From NCBI GenBank assembly GCA_963728125.1, contig CAVSIZ010000011.1, forward strand, positions 1-64,000: 64,000 bases of DNA. Reading direction: 5' to 3'. Source of the stretch: CAWDCV01 sp963728125 (GTDB lineage: Bacteria; Actinomycetota; Actinomycetes; CAWDCV01). Position 1 is the stretch's first letter, and each line of letters opens with the position of its first letter. The notes under the pieces were generated by a model that was not told the origin of the DNA, searched no databases, and saw only the letters and a list, made by a program, of their open reading frames with translations. The translations under genes and the position numbers were made by a program. Shown one piece after another: positions 8,362-17,065 of the stretch.

Positions 8362-8976
8362 CTAAACCAGGATCTCGACATGCCCGGCGCGGTGCTCTTC
8401 GGGGCCAACTGAGCGCCCGGACACTGCGAGCAACAGCTCGATGGCGGTCCCGCGAACCTCTTTGCCAGCACCGACGCTGAGGTCCGTGTCGGTGGCCACG
8501 AGGCGGAGCCCTCGCGCTCGTTCCTTACCTCCACCGACCTTCACGCTGGTGTTCACCTGGTGGAGCAGCGCGGTGGCAACGTGAGCGGCGGGGTAGTCGT
8601 GACTGATGCCGAGCGGACGGCGGATGTCCTCGCCGTGCACGAACGTTTCTACCAACCGGGTTGCTAACGGCGCTGGCGCGCTCGTCGTACGGCCACTCAC
8701 TGCGCGGAACTCGGCCAGCGTGCGACATGGATCCTGACGTCGTTCCCGAGCGACACCGAGAGCGTTGGAGCGGTCGAAGTTGAAACCGCCGGCAACAAGA
8801 TGTCGGACGAATCCCAGGCGGGTGGTCTTCGCGTCATCGACCAGGTGAGCAAGAACGTCGTGAACGTCCCAGCCAGGGCACAGCGATGCGGTTGCCCACC
8901 GCGGGATTGGCAGCGTCTCCAGATCCCGGATCAGCGCCTCGCGCTCAGCATGGACCACGTCCCAGATCTCGCTCAC
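8362..8976 (-). CDS. Maleylpyruvate isomerase family mycothiol-dependent enzyme
   Basis: 204-residue protein of the DinB/MDMPI fold that uses mycothiol as thiol cofactor; the actual substrate is unknown. The N-terminal helix with SLCPGWDVHDVLAHLVDDA carries one metal-binding His, and ETFVHGEDIRRPLG supplies the second conserved His and Asp. Length and motif spacing match the family. It is transcribed alone, divergent from the MOSC gene. The family is limited to mycothiol producers and so supports an actinobacterial origin. Confidence 0.85.
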   Translation of the reverse strand: MSEIWDVVHAEREALIRDLETLPIPRWATASLCPGWDVHDVLAHLVDDAKTTRLGFVRHLVAGGFNFDRSNALGVARERRQDPCRTLAEFRAVSGRTTSAPAPLATRLVETFVHGEDIRRPLGISHDYPAAHVATALLHQVNTSVKVGGGKERARGLRLVATDTDLSVGAGKEVRGTAIELLLAVSGRSVGPEEHRAGHVEILV

Positions 8977-9126
8977 AGTCCTCCTCGGTCACTTTCAGGA
9001 TTACAGACGGACGGATGTCGTAGCCTGAGGGAGGCCGCGTCGAGGGGCGCTGCAGCGGGCTCGATCCCGCGACGCTCGGGCGGCTACGTCGATGTCCCAA
9101 GGGCGCTCTGGTTGACAGAGGCGGCC

Positions 9127-9835
9127 ATGAGCATCAGAAGAGATCGTTGGGCGGATTGCCCAGCTGTACCGCTATCCCGTCAAGTCGATGGCCGGCGAAT
9201 CGCTCGACGCTGTCGAGGTGTCGTGGAACGGCGTGGCCGGAGACCGTCGGTGGGCGTTCGTTCGACCTGATCACCAGGCGCACGGATTTCCCTGGCAGAC
9301 CATCCGCGAAGAACCACGCATGTGTTTGTTCTCTGCGCGTCTTCGCGACCCAGACCGACCCGAGGCGTCGACTGTGGACGTACGCACACCGGACGGGACC
9401 GAACTGACGGTCACGGATCCCTCGTTACCGGATCTGATCGGGAGTGGGCTGCGGCTCATGCGGCTGCACCGAGGGACCTTTGACACACTGCCGATGTCCT
9501 TGATCACTACAGCCACTGTCGATGCACTCTGCCACGACATCGTCGACACGGCCGATCCTCGACGATTTCGGCCGAATCTGTTGGTCGAGGCCGACGAGCC
9601 CTTCGCCGAGGACGCCTGGGTGGGCGGCACGCTGCAGATCGGCACGACAGTCCTGCGGGTCGACAAGCGCGACTCCCGCTGCGCGGTCATCACCGTCGAT
9701 CCAGCGACAGCGCGGACCACGCCGGAACTCCTTCAGCGGGTGGCCAGGGAGCGGGGTTCCTCGGCCGGCGTGTACGCCTCCGTCGTCAGTCCGGGCATCG
9801 TGCACGCTGGGGACCCTGTCTACGTCCGGGCCTGA
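9127..9835 (+). CDS. MOSC domain protein, frameshift just after the start
   Basis: MOSC beta-barrel protein related to molybdenum-cofactor sulfurases (YcbX/MOCOS C-terminal type); the transferred sulfur group and partner are unknown. The conserved N-terminus IAQLYRYPVKSM is encoded from about 9143, upstream of the first in-frame ATG (9188), but that frame has no start codon. AGAGGCGG and an ATG at 9127 sit at the right place one base out of frame, so a one-base insertion near 9130 best explains the gap. Later features are GDRRWAFV, RFRPNLLVE and the KRDSRCAVITVDP motif with the conserved Cys. The tail of this gene forms the edge of the 259-bp repeat. Confidence 0.8.
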
Positions 9836-10088
9836 GCGGCGCACTCGGCGTAGCTTCGGTCTCATGGGCGACGACGCACTCAGCGAGGCCTATGCACGGC
9901 TCGAAGACACCGGGCCGGAGTGGGGCAAGAACCAGCTCAGCAACCATGGGCCGATGGCGTCGAAGTCCTGGTACGGCGAGGCTATGCCGCGAGCGTCGAC
10001 CCATGGCTGGACCATTACTCAGCGCGGCTGGAGGCCCTGCCGCGGCCCGACACCCCGAATCACCGACGCCTCATGGCAGGAGGCGCTG
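9830..10088 (+). repeat. Direct repeat copy A: broken 5' end of questin-oxidase-like gene
   Basis: About 97% identical to 16807-17065 over 259 bases. It begins at the last codons of the MOSC gene. It contains the leader and the first 75 or so codons of the gene that is intact at 16841, starting at ATG 9864 (MGDDALSEAYARLEDTGPEW). A one-base deletion near 9957 shifts the frame and a one-base insertion near 10057 shifts it again. Homology stops abruptly after AGGCGCTG at 10088. This copy is a dead fragment left by duplication or rearrangement. Confidence 0.9.
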
Positions 10089-10289
10089 CGCGGACGTGTC
10101 ACACGGGATCCAGGCGCCGCGCGCTAGCCACCCACCGTGCCTGAGGCCGTTGCCCGTGCCCATGTCCGGCAAGGGCCACCGGGCCTAGGTGCTTGTCCGC
10201 GCCTTGAGGCGCGGAGACTCTCGCTTGCTGGGATGCCCGTTGGGCGGCTTGTCACATCCGTTCGGGGCCGCCTCGCCGGCGATCGACGA

Positions 10290-10303
10290 GTGGAGCGCTC
10301 TCA
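10290..10303. promoter_or_regulatory. Probable LacI-family operator of the sugar operon
   Basis: GTGGAGCGCTCTCA has the perfect core GAGCGCTC and matches 11 of 14 positions of the TGGGAGCGCTCCCA operator known for CebR-type LacI regulators of actinomycetes. It lies about 195 bases before the binding-protein gene. No LacI gene is adjacent; the nearest is at 24.4 kb. Confidence 0.5.
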
Positions 10304-10312
10304 CCACGTCAC

Positions 10313-10325
10313 CATGTCCGACATG
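10313..10325. promoter_or_regulatory. 13-bp perfect palindrome in the operon leader
   Basis: CATGTC-C-GACATG is a perfect 6-1-6 inverted repeat, ten bases downstream of the GAGCGCTC palindrome. It may be a second regulator site. Its identity is unknown. Confidence 0.4.
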
Positions 10326-10497
10326 TACCACTTATCCCGACTCTTTCGGTTACATGACGGTGACGTTGTTGAACTGTTACCGCCAGAGTGCTCGCTGCCC
10401 TTGCCGTCCACCTGCGTTCACATTTCGATCGACGCACACAGAGTGTGCGAGATCGATCCGTGCCGCTGATGAGGCGGCTGCGGAAGGAGGGGACCAC

Positions 10498-11895
10498 ATG
10501 CCACGCATTATCCGGAGACGCCGCGGCACCGCCGTAGTTGCCGCTGCACTCGGTCTGTCGCTCGTCCTTGCCGCCTGTGGCGGCGACGACGACAGCGGCG
10601 GCGAGGAGACCGCGGCCGGTGGGGGCGATGACGCCACTGCCGTCGACTGCGCGGACTATGAGGAGTTCGGTGACCTGGAAGGCACCCGGGTCACCGTCTA
10701 CACCTCAATTGTTGCACCAGAGGACGCCGCCTACATCGCGTCGTACGAGCCGTTCGAAGAGTGCACCGGCGTCGATGTGCAGTACGAGGGTTCCAAGGAG
10801 TTCGAGGCTCAGCTACCCGTGCGCATCCAGGCCGGCAACCCGCCGGACATCGCGTTCATCCCGCAGCCGGGCCTGCTGCAGACGCTCGTCCGGGAGTTCG
10901 ACGCGGTCGTCCCGGTGGGCGAGGCGGCCGAGGCCAACGTGGATGAGAACTACGACCCGGCGTGGAAGGAGTATGGCAGCGTCGACGGTGTCTTCTACGC
11001 GCCGCCCAACAGCTCCAACGTCAAGTCGTTCGTGTGGTACTCACCGGCCGCGTTCGAGGAGAACGGCTACGAGGTTCCCACGACGTGGGACGACCTCATC
11101 GCGCTGACCGACCAGATCACCGAGGACCATGCCGAGGGCGCGACCAAGGCCTGGTGCGCGGGCATCGGCTCCGGCGACGCGACGGGGTGGCCGGCCACCG
11201 ACTGGACGGAGGACCTCATCCTCCGCAACGCCGGACCGGACGTCTACGACCAGTGGTGGAAGCACGAGATTCCGTTCAACGACCCGCAGGTCGTCGAGGC
11301 GCTCGACCAGGCCGGCGAGATCCTCAAGAACCCGGAGTACGTCAACGGCGGGCTGGGTGACGTGAGCACCATCGCCACGACGACGTTCCAGGACGGCGGT
11401 CTGCCGATCCTCGACGGCTCCTGCTACCTGCACCGTCAGGCATCGTTCTACGCGGCCAACTTCGAGGACGCCGGCGCCGGCACAGTCGCCGAGGACGGCG
11501 ACGTCTTCGCCTTCTATCTGCCTGGGCCGACCGAGGAAGAGAAGCCGGTGCTCGTCGGTGGCGAGTTCACTGCTGCCTTCCGCTCGGCTCCCGAGGTGGA
11601 GGCCTTCCAGGCCTACCTCACCTCTCCCGAGTGGGCGAACCTAAGGGCGAAGGAGGGCTTCGGGTGGCTGAACGCCAACAAGGGCCTGGACCCGGCGAAC
11701 GTCGACAGCGAGATCTCCAAGCTGTCCGTGGAGATTCTCCAGGATCCCGAGTCGGTTCAGCGGTTCGACGGCTCCGACCTCATGCCCGGTGCGGTAGGCG
11801 CGGGTAGCTTCTGGCAGGGCATGACGGACTGGATCACGGGTGCGAGCAGCGAGGAGGTCCTGACCTTCATCGAGAACTCCTGGCCTGCATCCTGA
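10498..11895 (+). CDS. Sugar ABC transporter substrate-binding lipoprotein (alpha-glucoside type)
   Basis: 465-residue extracellular solute-binding protein, family 1. A basic start (MPRIIRRRRG) and a lipobox LVLAAC (Cys about residue 24) show a lipid-anchored exported protein, followed by a Gly/Asp/Glu linker. The mature part begins LEGTRVTVYTSIVAPEDA and contains NPPDIAFIPQPGLLQ, and resembles AglE-like alpha-glucoside binding proteins. It leads an operon with two permeases but no ATPase gene, so it probably uses a shared MsiK-type ATPase encoded elsewhere. GGAAGGAGGGG lies just upstream of the ATG. A hairpin separates it from the permease genes. Confidence 0.9.
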   Translation: MPRIIRRRRGTAVVAAALGLSLVLAACGGDDDSGGEETAAGGGDDATAVDCADYEEFGDLEGTRVTVYTSIVAPEDAAYIASYEPFEECTGVDVQYEGSKEFEAQLPVRIQAGNPPDIAFIPQPGLLQTLVREFDAVVPVGEAAEANVDENYDPAWKEYGSVDGVFYAPPNSSNVKSFVWYSPAAFEENGYEVPTTWDDLIALTDQITEDHAEGATKAWCAGIGSGDATGWPATDWTEDLILRNAGPDVYDQWWKHEIPFNDPQVVEALDQAGEILKNPEYVNGGLGDVSTIATTTFQDGGLPILDGSCYLHRQASFYAANFEDAGAGTVAEDGDVFAFYLPGPTEEEKPVLVGGEFTAAFRSAPEVEAFQAYLTSPEWANLRAKEGFGWLNANKGLDPANVDSEISKLSVEILQDPESVQRFDGSDLMPGAVGAGSFWQGMTDWITGASSEEVLTFIENSWPAS

Positions 11896-11909
11896 TCACG
11901 TAGCAGACT

Positions 11910-11952
11910 GCGACGGAGCCGAGCGACCCCTCAGGTCTCTTGGCTCCGTCGC
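11910..11952 (+). promoter_or_regulatory. Intercistronic hairpin between binding protein and permeases
   Basis: GCGACGGAGCC (11910-11920) pairs perfectly with GGCTCCGTCGC (11942-11952): an 11-bp stem with a 21-base loop. It has no T-tract. Such hairpins after binding-protein genes usually stabilise the upstream message or attenuate the permease genes, giving excess binding protein. Confidence 0.65.
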
Positions 11953-11982
11953 TCCCAGGCCGTCCTCGAAGGGGGGTGGGTC

Positions 11983-12945
11983 GTGAACAGCGCCGAGAAG
12001 TTCGGTCAGGCGTTCCTGGCCATCGGGTTGTTCGTCGGGGTCATGGTGATCGTGCTGCTGATCGCCGACCGCGTGAGGCGCGGGAGCTCCGAGCGGGTCA
12101 ACGCGGCCGCGTTCCTCGGTCCCGCGGTGCTGTTGCTCGTGGGAGGGCTGCTCTACCCCGCCGTCCTCACGATCATCGCCTCGTTCCAAGGCCCGCGCGG
12201 CACGGCGTTCGTGGGCCTGGACAACTACGTCGACATCTTCACCGAGTCGCAATACTTGATCGTGCTACGCAACACCTTCCTCTGGGTGCTGTTCACACCG
12301 ATCATCGCCACCGGAATCGGGCTGCTGTATGCGGTGCTCGTCGACCGGGTCCGCGGGGAGGCTGTCGCCAAGGCGTTCATCTTCCTGCCGGTGGCCATCT
12401 CGTTGGTCGGTGCATCGATCATCTGGAAGTTCGTCTACGAGTATCGGCCGGAGGGCGTCAACCAGATCGGGCTGGCCAACCAGATCCTGGTCTGGCTCGG
12501 GCTCAACCCCTATCAGTTCTTCCTCCACTCCCCGTGGAACACGCTGTTCATGATCGTCATCATGATCTGGATCCAGGCGGGTTTCGCCATGACGGTGCTT
12601 TCTGCGGCGATCAAGGCGATTCCCGACGACATGATCGAGGCCGCGCGGCTGGACGGCGTCTACGGGTTCAAGATGTTCCGCTTCATCACGGTGCCGAGCA
12701 TCCGACCCGCGCTCATCGTGGTGGTCACCACCATCGGCATCGGCACGCTCAAGGTCTTCGACATCGTCCGTACTACGACCGGTGGCCAGTTCCAGACGAG
12801 TGTCGTGGCCAACGAGTTCTACGACCAGAGCTTCCGCTTCTTCAACGAGGGCCTCGGCTCGGCGTTCGCTGTGCTCCTGTTCGTGCTCGTCATCCCGATC
12901 GTCATCTACAACATTCGCCAGCTTCGTAAGACGGAGGCACGATGA
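11983..12945 (+). CDS. Sugar ABC transporter permease, MalF/AglF type
   Basis: 320-residue inner-membrane permease. After an N-terminal helix (FLAIGLFVGVMVIVLLIA) come the six core segments, and the cytoplasmic EAA loop DMIEAARLDGVYGFKMFRFITVPSIRP that contacts the ATPase lies at about residues 212-238. It resembles AglF-type alpha-glucoside permeases. The GTG at 11983 follows a G-rich stretch. It overlaps the next gene by 4 bases (ATGA), so the two permeases are coupled as a heterodimer. Confidence 0.9.
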   Translation: MNSAEKFGQAFLAIGLFVGVMVIVLLIADRVRRGSSERVNAAAFLGPAVLLLVGGLLYPAVLTIIASFQGPRGTAFVGLDNYVDIFTESQYLIVLRNTFLWVLFTPIIATGIGLLYAVLVDRVRGEAVAKAFIFLPVAISLVGASIIWKFVYEYRPEGVNQIGLANQILVWLGLNPYQFFLHSPWNTLFMIVIMIWIQAGFAMTVLSAAIKAIPDDMIEAARLDGVYGFKMFRFITVPSIRPALIVVVTTIGIGTLKVFDIVRTTTGGQFQTSVVANEFYDQSFRFFNEGLGSAFAVLLFVLVIPIVIYNIRQLRKTEAR

Positions 12946-13853
12946 CCGCCATCACGACGCCGACCGTCACCGAGCCGACCACGAAGCGTGCTGCGAGCGC
13001 CGCCAGCGAGGCAAAGAAGCGACTCGGGTCGCCCTGGGCATCGGTCGCCGCCATCGTCATCGCGGTGCTGTGGACGATCCCGACGTTCGGCCTGCTGATC
13101 ACGTCGATCCGCCCACCACTGGCAGTGCGCCAGTCCGGCTGGTGGACGTGGTTCACCAACCCGCAGTTCACGTGGGAGAACTACGACGAGGTGCTGTTCG
13201 GCGCCACGACCAACCTCTCGGTCTACTTCGTCAACTCGCTGGTGATCACGATCCCTGCGGTTCTCATTCCGATAAGCCTGGCGACATTGGCCGCATACGC
13301 ATTCTCGTGGACCCACTTCCGGGGGCGAGACTTCCTGTTCGTCGCAGTGTTCGCGCTGCAGATCGTGCCGCTGCAGATCGCACTGGTGCCATTGCTCTCG
13401 CGGTTCGTCGACTGGGGCCTGAACGGGACGTTCTGGCCGGTGTGGATCTCGCACTCGATCTTCGCGTTGCCGTTGGCGATCTTCCTCTTGCACAACTTCA
13501 TGCGGGACATCCCGGGTGAGTTGGTGGAGGCTGCGCGCGTCGACGGCGCGGGCCACGTCCGGATCTTCCTGCAGATCATGCTGCCTCTGCTGGTGCCGGT
13601 CATCGCGGCATTTGCCATCTTCCAGTTCCTTTGGGTGTGGAATGACCTGCTCGTCGCGCTGACCATGGCAGGTGGCTCGCTCGACGTTGCGCCGTTGACG
13701 GTGCGCCTGGCAGAGCTTTCCGGCACTCGAGGCACGTCGTGGCACCTGCTGTCTGCCGGCGCGTTCGTCTCGATCGTCGTGCCGCTCGTCGTGTTCCTCT
13801 CATTGCAGCGCTACTTCGTCCGCGGCCTGCTCGCGGGCAGCGTCAAAGGGTGA
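12942..13853 (+). CDS. Sugar ABC transporter permease, MalG/AglG type
   Basis: 303-residue second permease of the importer. An N-terminal cytoplasmic tail is followed by a first helix (VAAIVIAVLWTIPTFGLLI), a periplasmic loop and the core, with the EAA loop ELVEAARVDGAGHVRIFLQIMLP. The C-terminus LQRYFVRGLLAGSVKG is the family hallmark. The end of the ruined permease at 23258 reads almost the same, so the window holds two members of this subfamily. No ATPase or sugar hydrolase follows; the operon ends next to an IS remnant. Confidence 0.9.
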   Translation: MTAITTPTVTEPTTKRAASAASEAKKRLGSPWASVAAIVIAVLWTIPTFGLLITSIRPPLAVRQSGWWTWFTNPQFTWENYDEVLFGATTNLSVYFVNSLVITIPAVLIPISLATLAAYAFSWTHFRGRDFLFVAVFALQIVPLQIALVPLLSRFVDWGLNGTFWPVWISHSIFALPLAIFLLHNFMRDIPGELVEAARVDGAGHVRIFLQIMLPLLVPVIAAFAIFQFLWVWNDLLVALTMAGGSLDVAPLTVRLAELSGTRGTSWHLLSAGAFVSIVVPLVVFLSLQRYFVRGLLAGSVKG

Positions 13854-13974
13854 TCGGCACCGCCGTTGACGCAAGGCGCACGATGCCGAGCGGCTCGAAC
13901 ATGTTCATCCGCGCCTCCTCTCCGTTGACTTACCCGGATCCAGCATGGGATCACCGTCGGTGAGGTGACGGGCT

Positions 13975-14640
13975 CGCGACTGGGTCGTTACCGGCTTCGT
14001 GCGTGCCGGACTGGCTGGGCGGGCCGGTTACTCCGGGGCGGTGCCGTCGGGTCCGGTCTGATGGGTGGACTGGTCTGGCCGGCGGCGGTGGTCCGGTCGC
14101 GGCGAGCATCTGTCGTCAGGCGTTTCCATGGCCACGGTTGGGGACAGGTGGAGGCCAGTTGCCTGGCGGAGCGCGCGAGTCGGAGCGGGACGCTGATCAG
14201 TTGCAGCGCGCCGGTTGTGGACTTGGCATGGAAAACGGACGCGAGGACCCAGCGGTGCCGGTGGGGTTAAAGCATGGCCGCGCAAACCAGCCAGGCGCTG
14301 TTGGCCCAGGAGGGGCAGACGGCAGGTGCGCCAGCGGACGGGTTGTTCAGGTCGGGCGATGACCTGCTCCACGATCGCGTGGCCACGGTGCGCCGACTCG
14401 GCTGTCAGTATCGGTAGCGGAGGTGAACGCGGTATTGCGATCTAGGTGACCCGCGCGTCGGAGATCCATGGCTGCTGGTCGTCGAAGATCGCGTTGGTGC
14501 ACTGGCCGGGTCGAAGCGTTGTCGGGGTACGACCGTGATCGCCTTGCCGACTGCGGATCTGGACGGGAGTGATGAGGAAGCAGCTGCGGTGGCGACTGGG
14601 CCAACCTTGGAAACACGGGACGCGCAGGCCGCGCTGTCCT
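13975..14640 (-). mobile_element. Degenerate IS1380-family transposase
   Basis: No long frame survives, but minus-strand pieces line up in order with IS1380 transposases. From about 14510 there is NAIFDDQQPWISDARV. From about 14415 there is HRGHAIVEQVIA, the conserved motif before the C-terminal Asp/Glu region. Around 14300 there is SWANSAWLVCAAM followed by a stop, where the family has SANSAWLVL.AMAFNL. Around 14150-14230 there is LASVFHAKSTTGALQLISVPLRLARSARQL and PQPWPWK. Several frameshifts and stops separate them, so the element is dead. Terminal inverted repeats and exact ends could not be fixed. It lies between the 259-bp direct repeats. Confidence 0.75.
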
Positions 14641-14757
14641 TCGATCGCGCGCGCGCTTCGATGTCGCGATGACGGCCCGGCTGTGCGGCGCTGGTCATCG
14701 TTTCGCAACCCTGGCGCTTGTGGGGTCGTAGCCTCAGACTGGGCCGAGGAGGTCGGA

Positions 14758-16326
14758 TTGAGCGAGGAGATCCTGGCCTTTCCCCCGCCGCGTGCGGACG
14801 TGGGCCAGGGGCTGAGCGAGGTCTGCCACGCGTCCTACCGGCGTCTGGTGGTGCAGATGTACGGCGTGGTGGGCGACATCAGCGAGGCGGAGGACCTGGT
14901 CCAGGAAGCCTTCGTGCGGGCCGCTGCGGCGGGCAACCGCTTCCTGAGGGCCGACAACCACGAGGCCTGGCTGCGTACGACCGCGCTCAATGTGCACAGC
15001 AGGCGACGGCGGAAGCTGCGCAAATTCGCCAAGATCCGTGATCGGCTCGAGCAGCCGACGGAGCTGTCGGGACCTGACCAATTTGTCGCGATCGTCTCCG
15101 CGGTGCGCTCCCTGCCGGAGCCGACTCGGCAGATGATCGCGCTGCACTATCTGGCTGACCTTCCGGTTGCGGAGGTGGCCTCGATCTTGGGCTGCCCGGT
15201 GGGGACCGTGAAGTCCCGGCTGCAACTAGGCCGAGAGTCGCTCGCGGTCACGCTCGGCTCGTGGTGGGCGCATACCGAGTCTGAGTCGTTGCTGAGGGAG
15301 TTCCGGGAGCGTGCCGAACACCTGGTGCCGATGCCGGACCTCGACGAGCTGCAATGGCGGGGGACCCGGATGCGGCGGGTCCAGATCGCCGTCGGCCCGG
15401 CAATCGTCGCCTCCGCGCTGGCCATCGGAGGCGTCGTGGTCACGAGTTCGATCGGCGATGATGCAATCCCACCCGCGAGTGGCGGGGCCGCGGACACATC
15501 CGCTCCGAAAGGCGCGATGGAACTGCCGCCGGACGGGGCGACGCCGAGCACGCCGGCCAGCGGAGAACTCGTCGTCTCGATGTGGTCACGCGGCAGGACC
15601 GGATGGGATGGCTGGGTCTACGTGTACGCCGACGGACGCGTGATCTGGCAGCGCCGCGGACCGCTCCCCGCGACCGGTTGGCTCGAGCAGCGCCTCACCC
15701 CCGAAGGCGTCGAGCTGGTGCAGGCCGAGATTCTGTCAACCGGGCTGTTCGACCTCGCCCAGTCACCGTTCGCCACCGACCCGGACCGACCACCCCCCGG
15801 CAGCGAACTCGGCTATGGATGGCCGTCCTACGGCGACATCCAGGTACGCAACGGTGGCCGGCTCATCTTGGTTCCTGGAAGACCGGGACAAGCGTGGATG
15901 CCCGAGTTCGATCGGCTTCAGCAGCGGGTGGCGGAGCTACAGTCGTGGCTGCCGCCCAGTGCGTGGGAGGACCGCGAGATCCGGGCGTATGTGCCCTCCA
16001 GGTACGCAATATGTCCGTACCGGTTTACCGCCCCGTTGGGCTGGTCCCGCATCCTGCCCTTGCTGCCGCCATCGGCCCAGGAACTATTCGCCGACGCCAG
16101 ACCGTGGCGATGGGATGACCGCACCGGTGGTTCCACTTGCTTCGACGTGACGACCGAGGAAGCCCACACGGTCGCGGCAGCTCTGGACGACGCAAGAATT
16201 CAGCGTTCTATTCACGCAGCTCCCCTCGCCTACCAATTCGATGCCCCAGACCCGATCGCTGGGACCATCGGCATCGACTTCTGGCCGTTCTTACCGGATG
16301 GCGTCCCGGCCACCACCGCTGGATGA
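14758..16326 (+). CDS. ECF sigma factor fused to membrane-anchored extracytoplasmic domain
   Basis: 522 residues. Residues about 18-175 form an RNA polymerase ECF sigma factor: region 2 (SYRRLVVQMYGVVGDISEAEDLVQEAFVR) and region 4 (SLPEPTRQMIALHYLADLPVAEVASILG, then GTVKSRLQLGRESL). About 30 residues later a basic stretch (RGTRMRRVQ) precedes one hydrophobic helix (VGPAIVASALAIGGVVVTSSIG, about 215-236), and about 280 residues follow that should lie outside the membrane, with FDLAQSP, conserved Trp and paired Cys. TTG 14758 is chosen because GAGGAGG sits five bases before it. No separate anti-sigma gene is adjacent, so the C-terminal half may act as a built-in sensor. Confidence 0.82.
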   Translation: MSEEILAFPPPRADVGQGLSEVCHASYRRLVVQMYGVVGDISEAEDLVQEAFVRAAAAGNRFLRADNHEAWLRTTALNVHSRRRRKLRKFAKIRDRLEQPTELSGPDQFVAIVSAVRSLPEPTRQMIALHYLADLPVAEVASILGCPVGTVKSRLQLGRESLAVTLGSWWAHTESESLLREFRERAEHLVPMPDLDELQWRGTRMRRVQIAVGPAIVASALAIGGVVVTSSIGDDAIPPASGGAADTSAPKGAMELPPDGATPSTPASGELVVSMWSRGRTGWDGWVYVYADGRVIWQRRGPLPATGWLEQRLTPEGVELVQAEILSTGLFDLAQSPFATDPDRPPPGSELGYGWPSYGDIQVRNGGRLILVPGRPGQAWMPEFDRLQQRVAELQSWLPPSAWEDREIRAYVPSRYAICPYRFTAPLGWSRILPLLPPSAQELFADARPWRWDDRTGGSTCFDVTTEEAHTVAAALDDARIQRSIHAAPLAYQFDAPDPIAGTIGIDFWPFLPDGVPATTAG

Positions 16327-16481
16327 GGTTCCGACCGGCATCTGATCAGTGCCGAGCCCTCGCATAGGCGATAAGCGCGTCGACAATGTGGTCGCTGAGC
16401 TGAGCCGACGGTATTCCCCGTCCTGCGGGTAGCCCTTCACCGGAAAGCATTGGGCAAGGACAGCCCCGCTGCGAGCCGGAT

Positions 16482-16806
16482 CTGCAAGCAGCTGGCCAGC
16501 GAGGGTCGGGCCGTGAGGTGCGGCTCCTGGCGGGGCACTCCTTCGGTGGGGCGACGGTCATCGGCGCGGCCCACCAGATTGATTCGGTGCGAGCGGTGGT
16601 GAGCATCGGCGCGCCGTACCAACCCGGCCATGTCGAGCACAACTACGACGCCTTGGTGGAACGGATCCTCGCCGACGGTGAGGCACCCTTCCTGATCGGT
16701 GGCAAGGCACTCACCTTGCGGCGGCACTTCATCGAGGACGTGCGAGCGGCGGACCTACGCGAGCAGATCCGCACACTGCACCGGGCGCTGCTGTGTCTAC
16801 ATTCAC
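16482..16806 (+). pseudogene. Truncated alpha/beta hydrolase (OsmC-fusion type)
   Basis: The frame carries the nucleophile elbow VRLLAGHSFGGATVIGAA and then QIDSVRAVVSIGAPYQPGHV, IGGKALTLRRHFIEDV and LHRALL, which match the hydrolase half of bifunctional alpha/beta hydrolase-OsmC proteins. Its start is missing (no start codon with a plausible N-terminus). Its end is cut exactly where repeat copy B begins (16807), so the catalytic Asp and His and the OsmC domain are absent. It is a rearrangement by-product and cannot be active. Confidence 0.75.
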
Positions 16807-17065
16807 GCCTGAGCGGCGCACTCGGCGTAGCTTCGGTCTCATGGGCGACGACGCACTCAGCGAGGCCTATGCACGGCTCGAAGACACCGGGCCGGAGTGG
16901 GGCGAGAACCAGCTCAGCAACCATGGGCCGATGGCCGTCGAAGTCCTGGTACGGCGAGGCTATGCCGCGAGCGTCGACCCATGGTTGGACCGGTACTCGG
17001 TGCGGCTGGAGGCCCTTCCGCGGCCCGACACCCGAATCACCGACGCCTCATGGCAGGAGGCGCTG
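16807..17065 (+). repeat. Direct repeat copy B (5' part of the intact gene)
   Basis: Partner of 9830-10088, with about seven substitutions and two indels over 259 bases. It begins GCCTGAGCGGCGCACTCGG, identical to the stop-codon region of the MOSC gene at copy A. The intact gene therefore seems to have once stood directly behind MOSC. Offset between copies is 6,977 bases. Confidence 0.9.

Larger units (their letters stand above)
10089..10497. other. Leader region of the sugar ABC operon
   Basis: 409 bases with no gene seen. It follows the broken questin fragment and precedes the binding-protein gene. It holds two palindromes listed separately (10290-10303 and 10313-10325) and, right before ATG 10498, the ribosome-binding site GGAAGGAGGGGA. 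No confident -35/-10 pair could be picked. Confidence 0.5.

Noticed and set aside
14447..14670. Plus-strand open frame reading VGDPWLLVVEDRVGALAG
   Set aside because: It is the complement of the IS1380-type coding pieces on the minus strand, which show recognisable motifs.
16346..16440. Minus-strand frame ending SDHIVDALIAYARARH
   Set aside because: May be a gene tail, but fewer than 40 residues and no family could be recognised.
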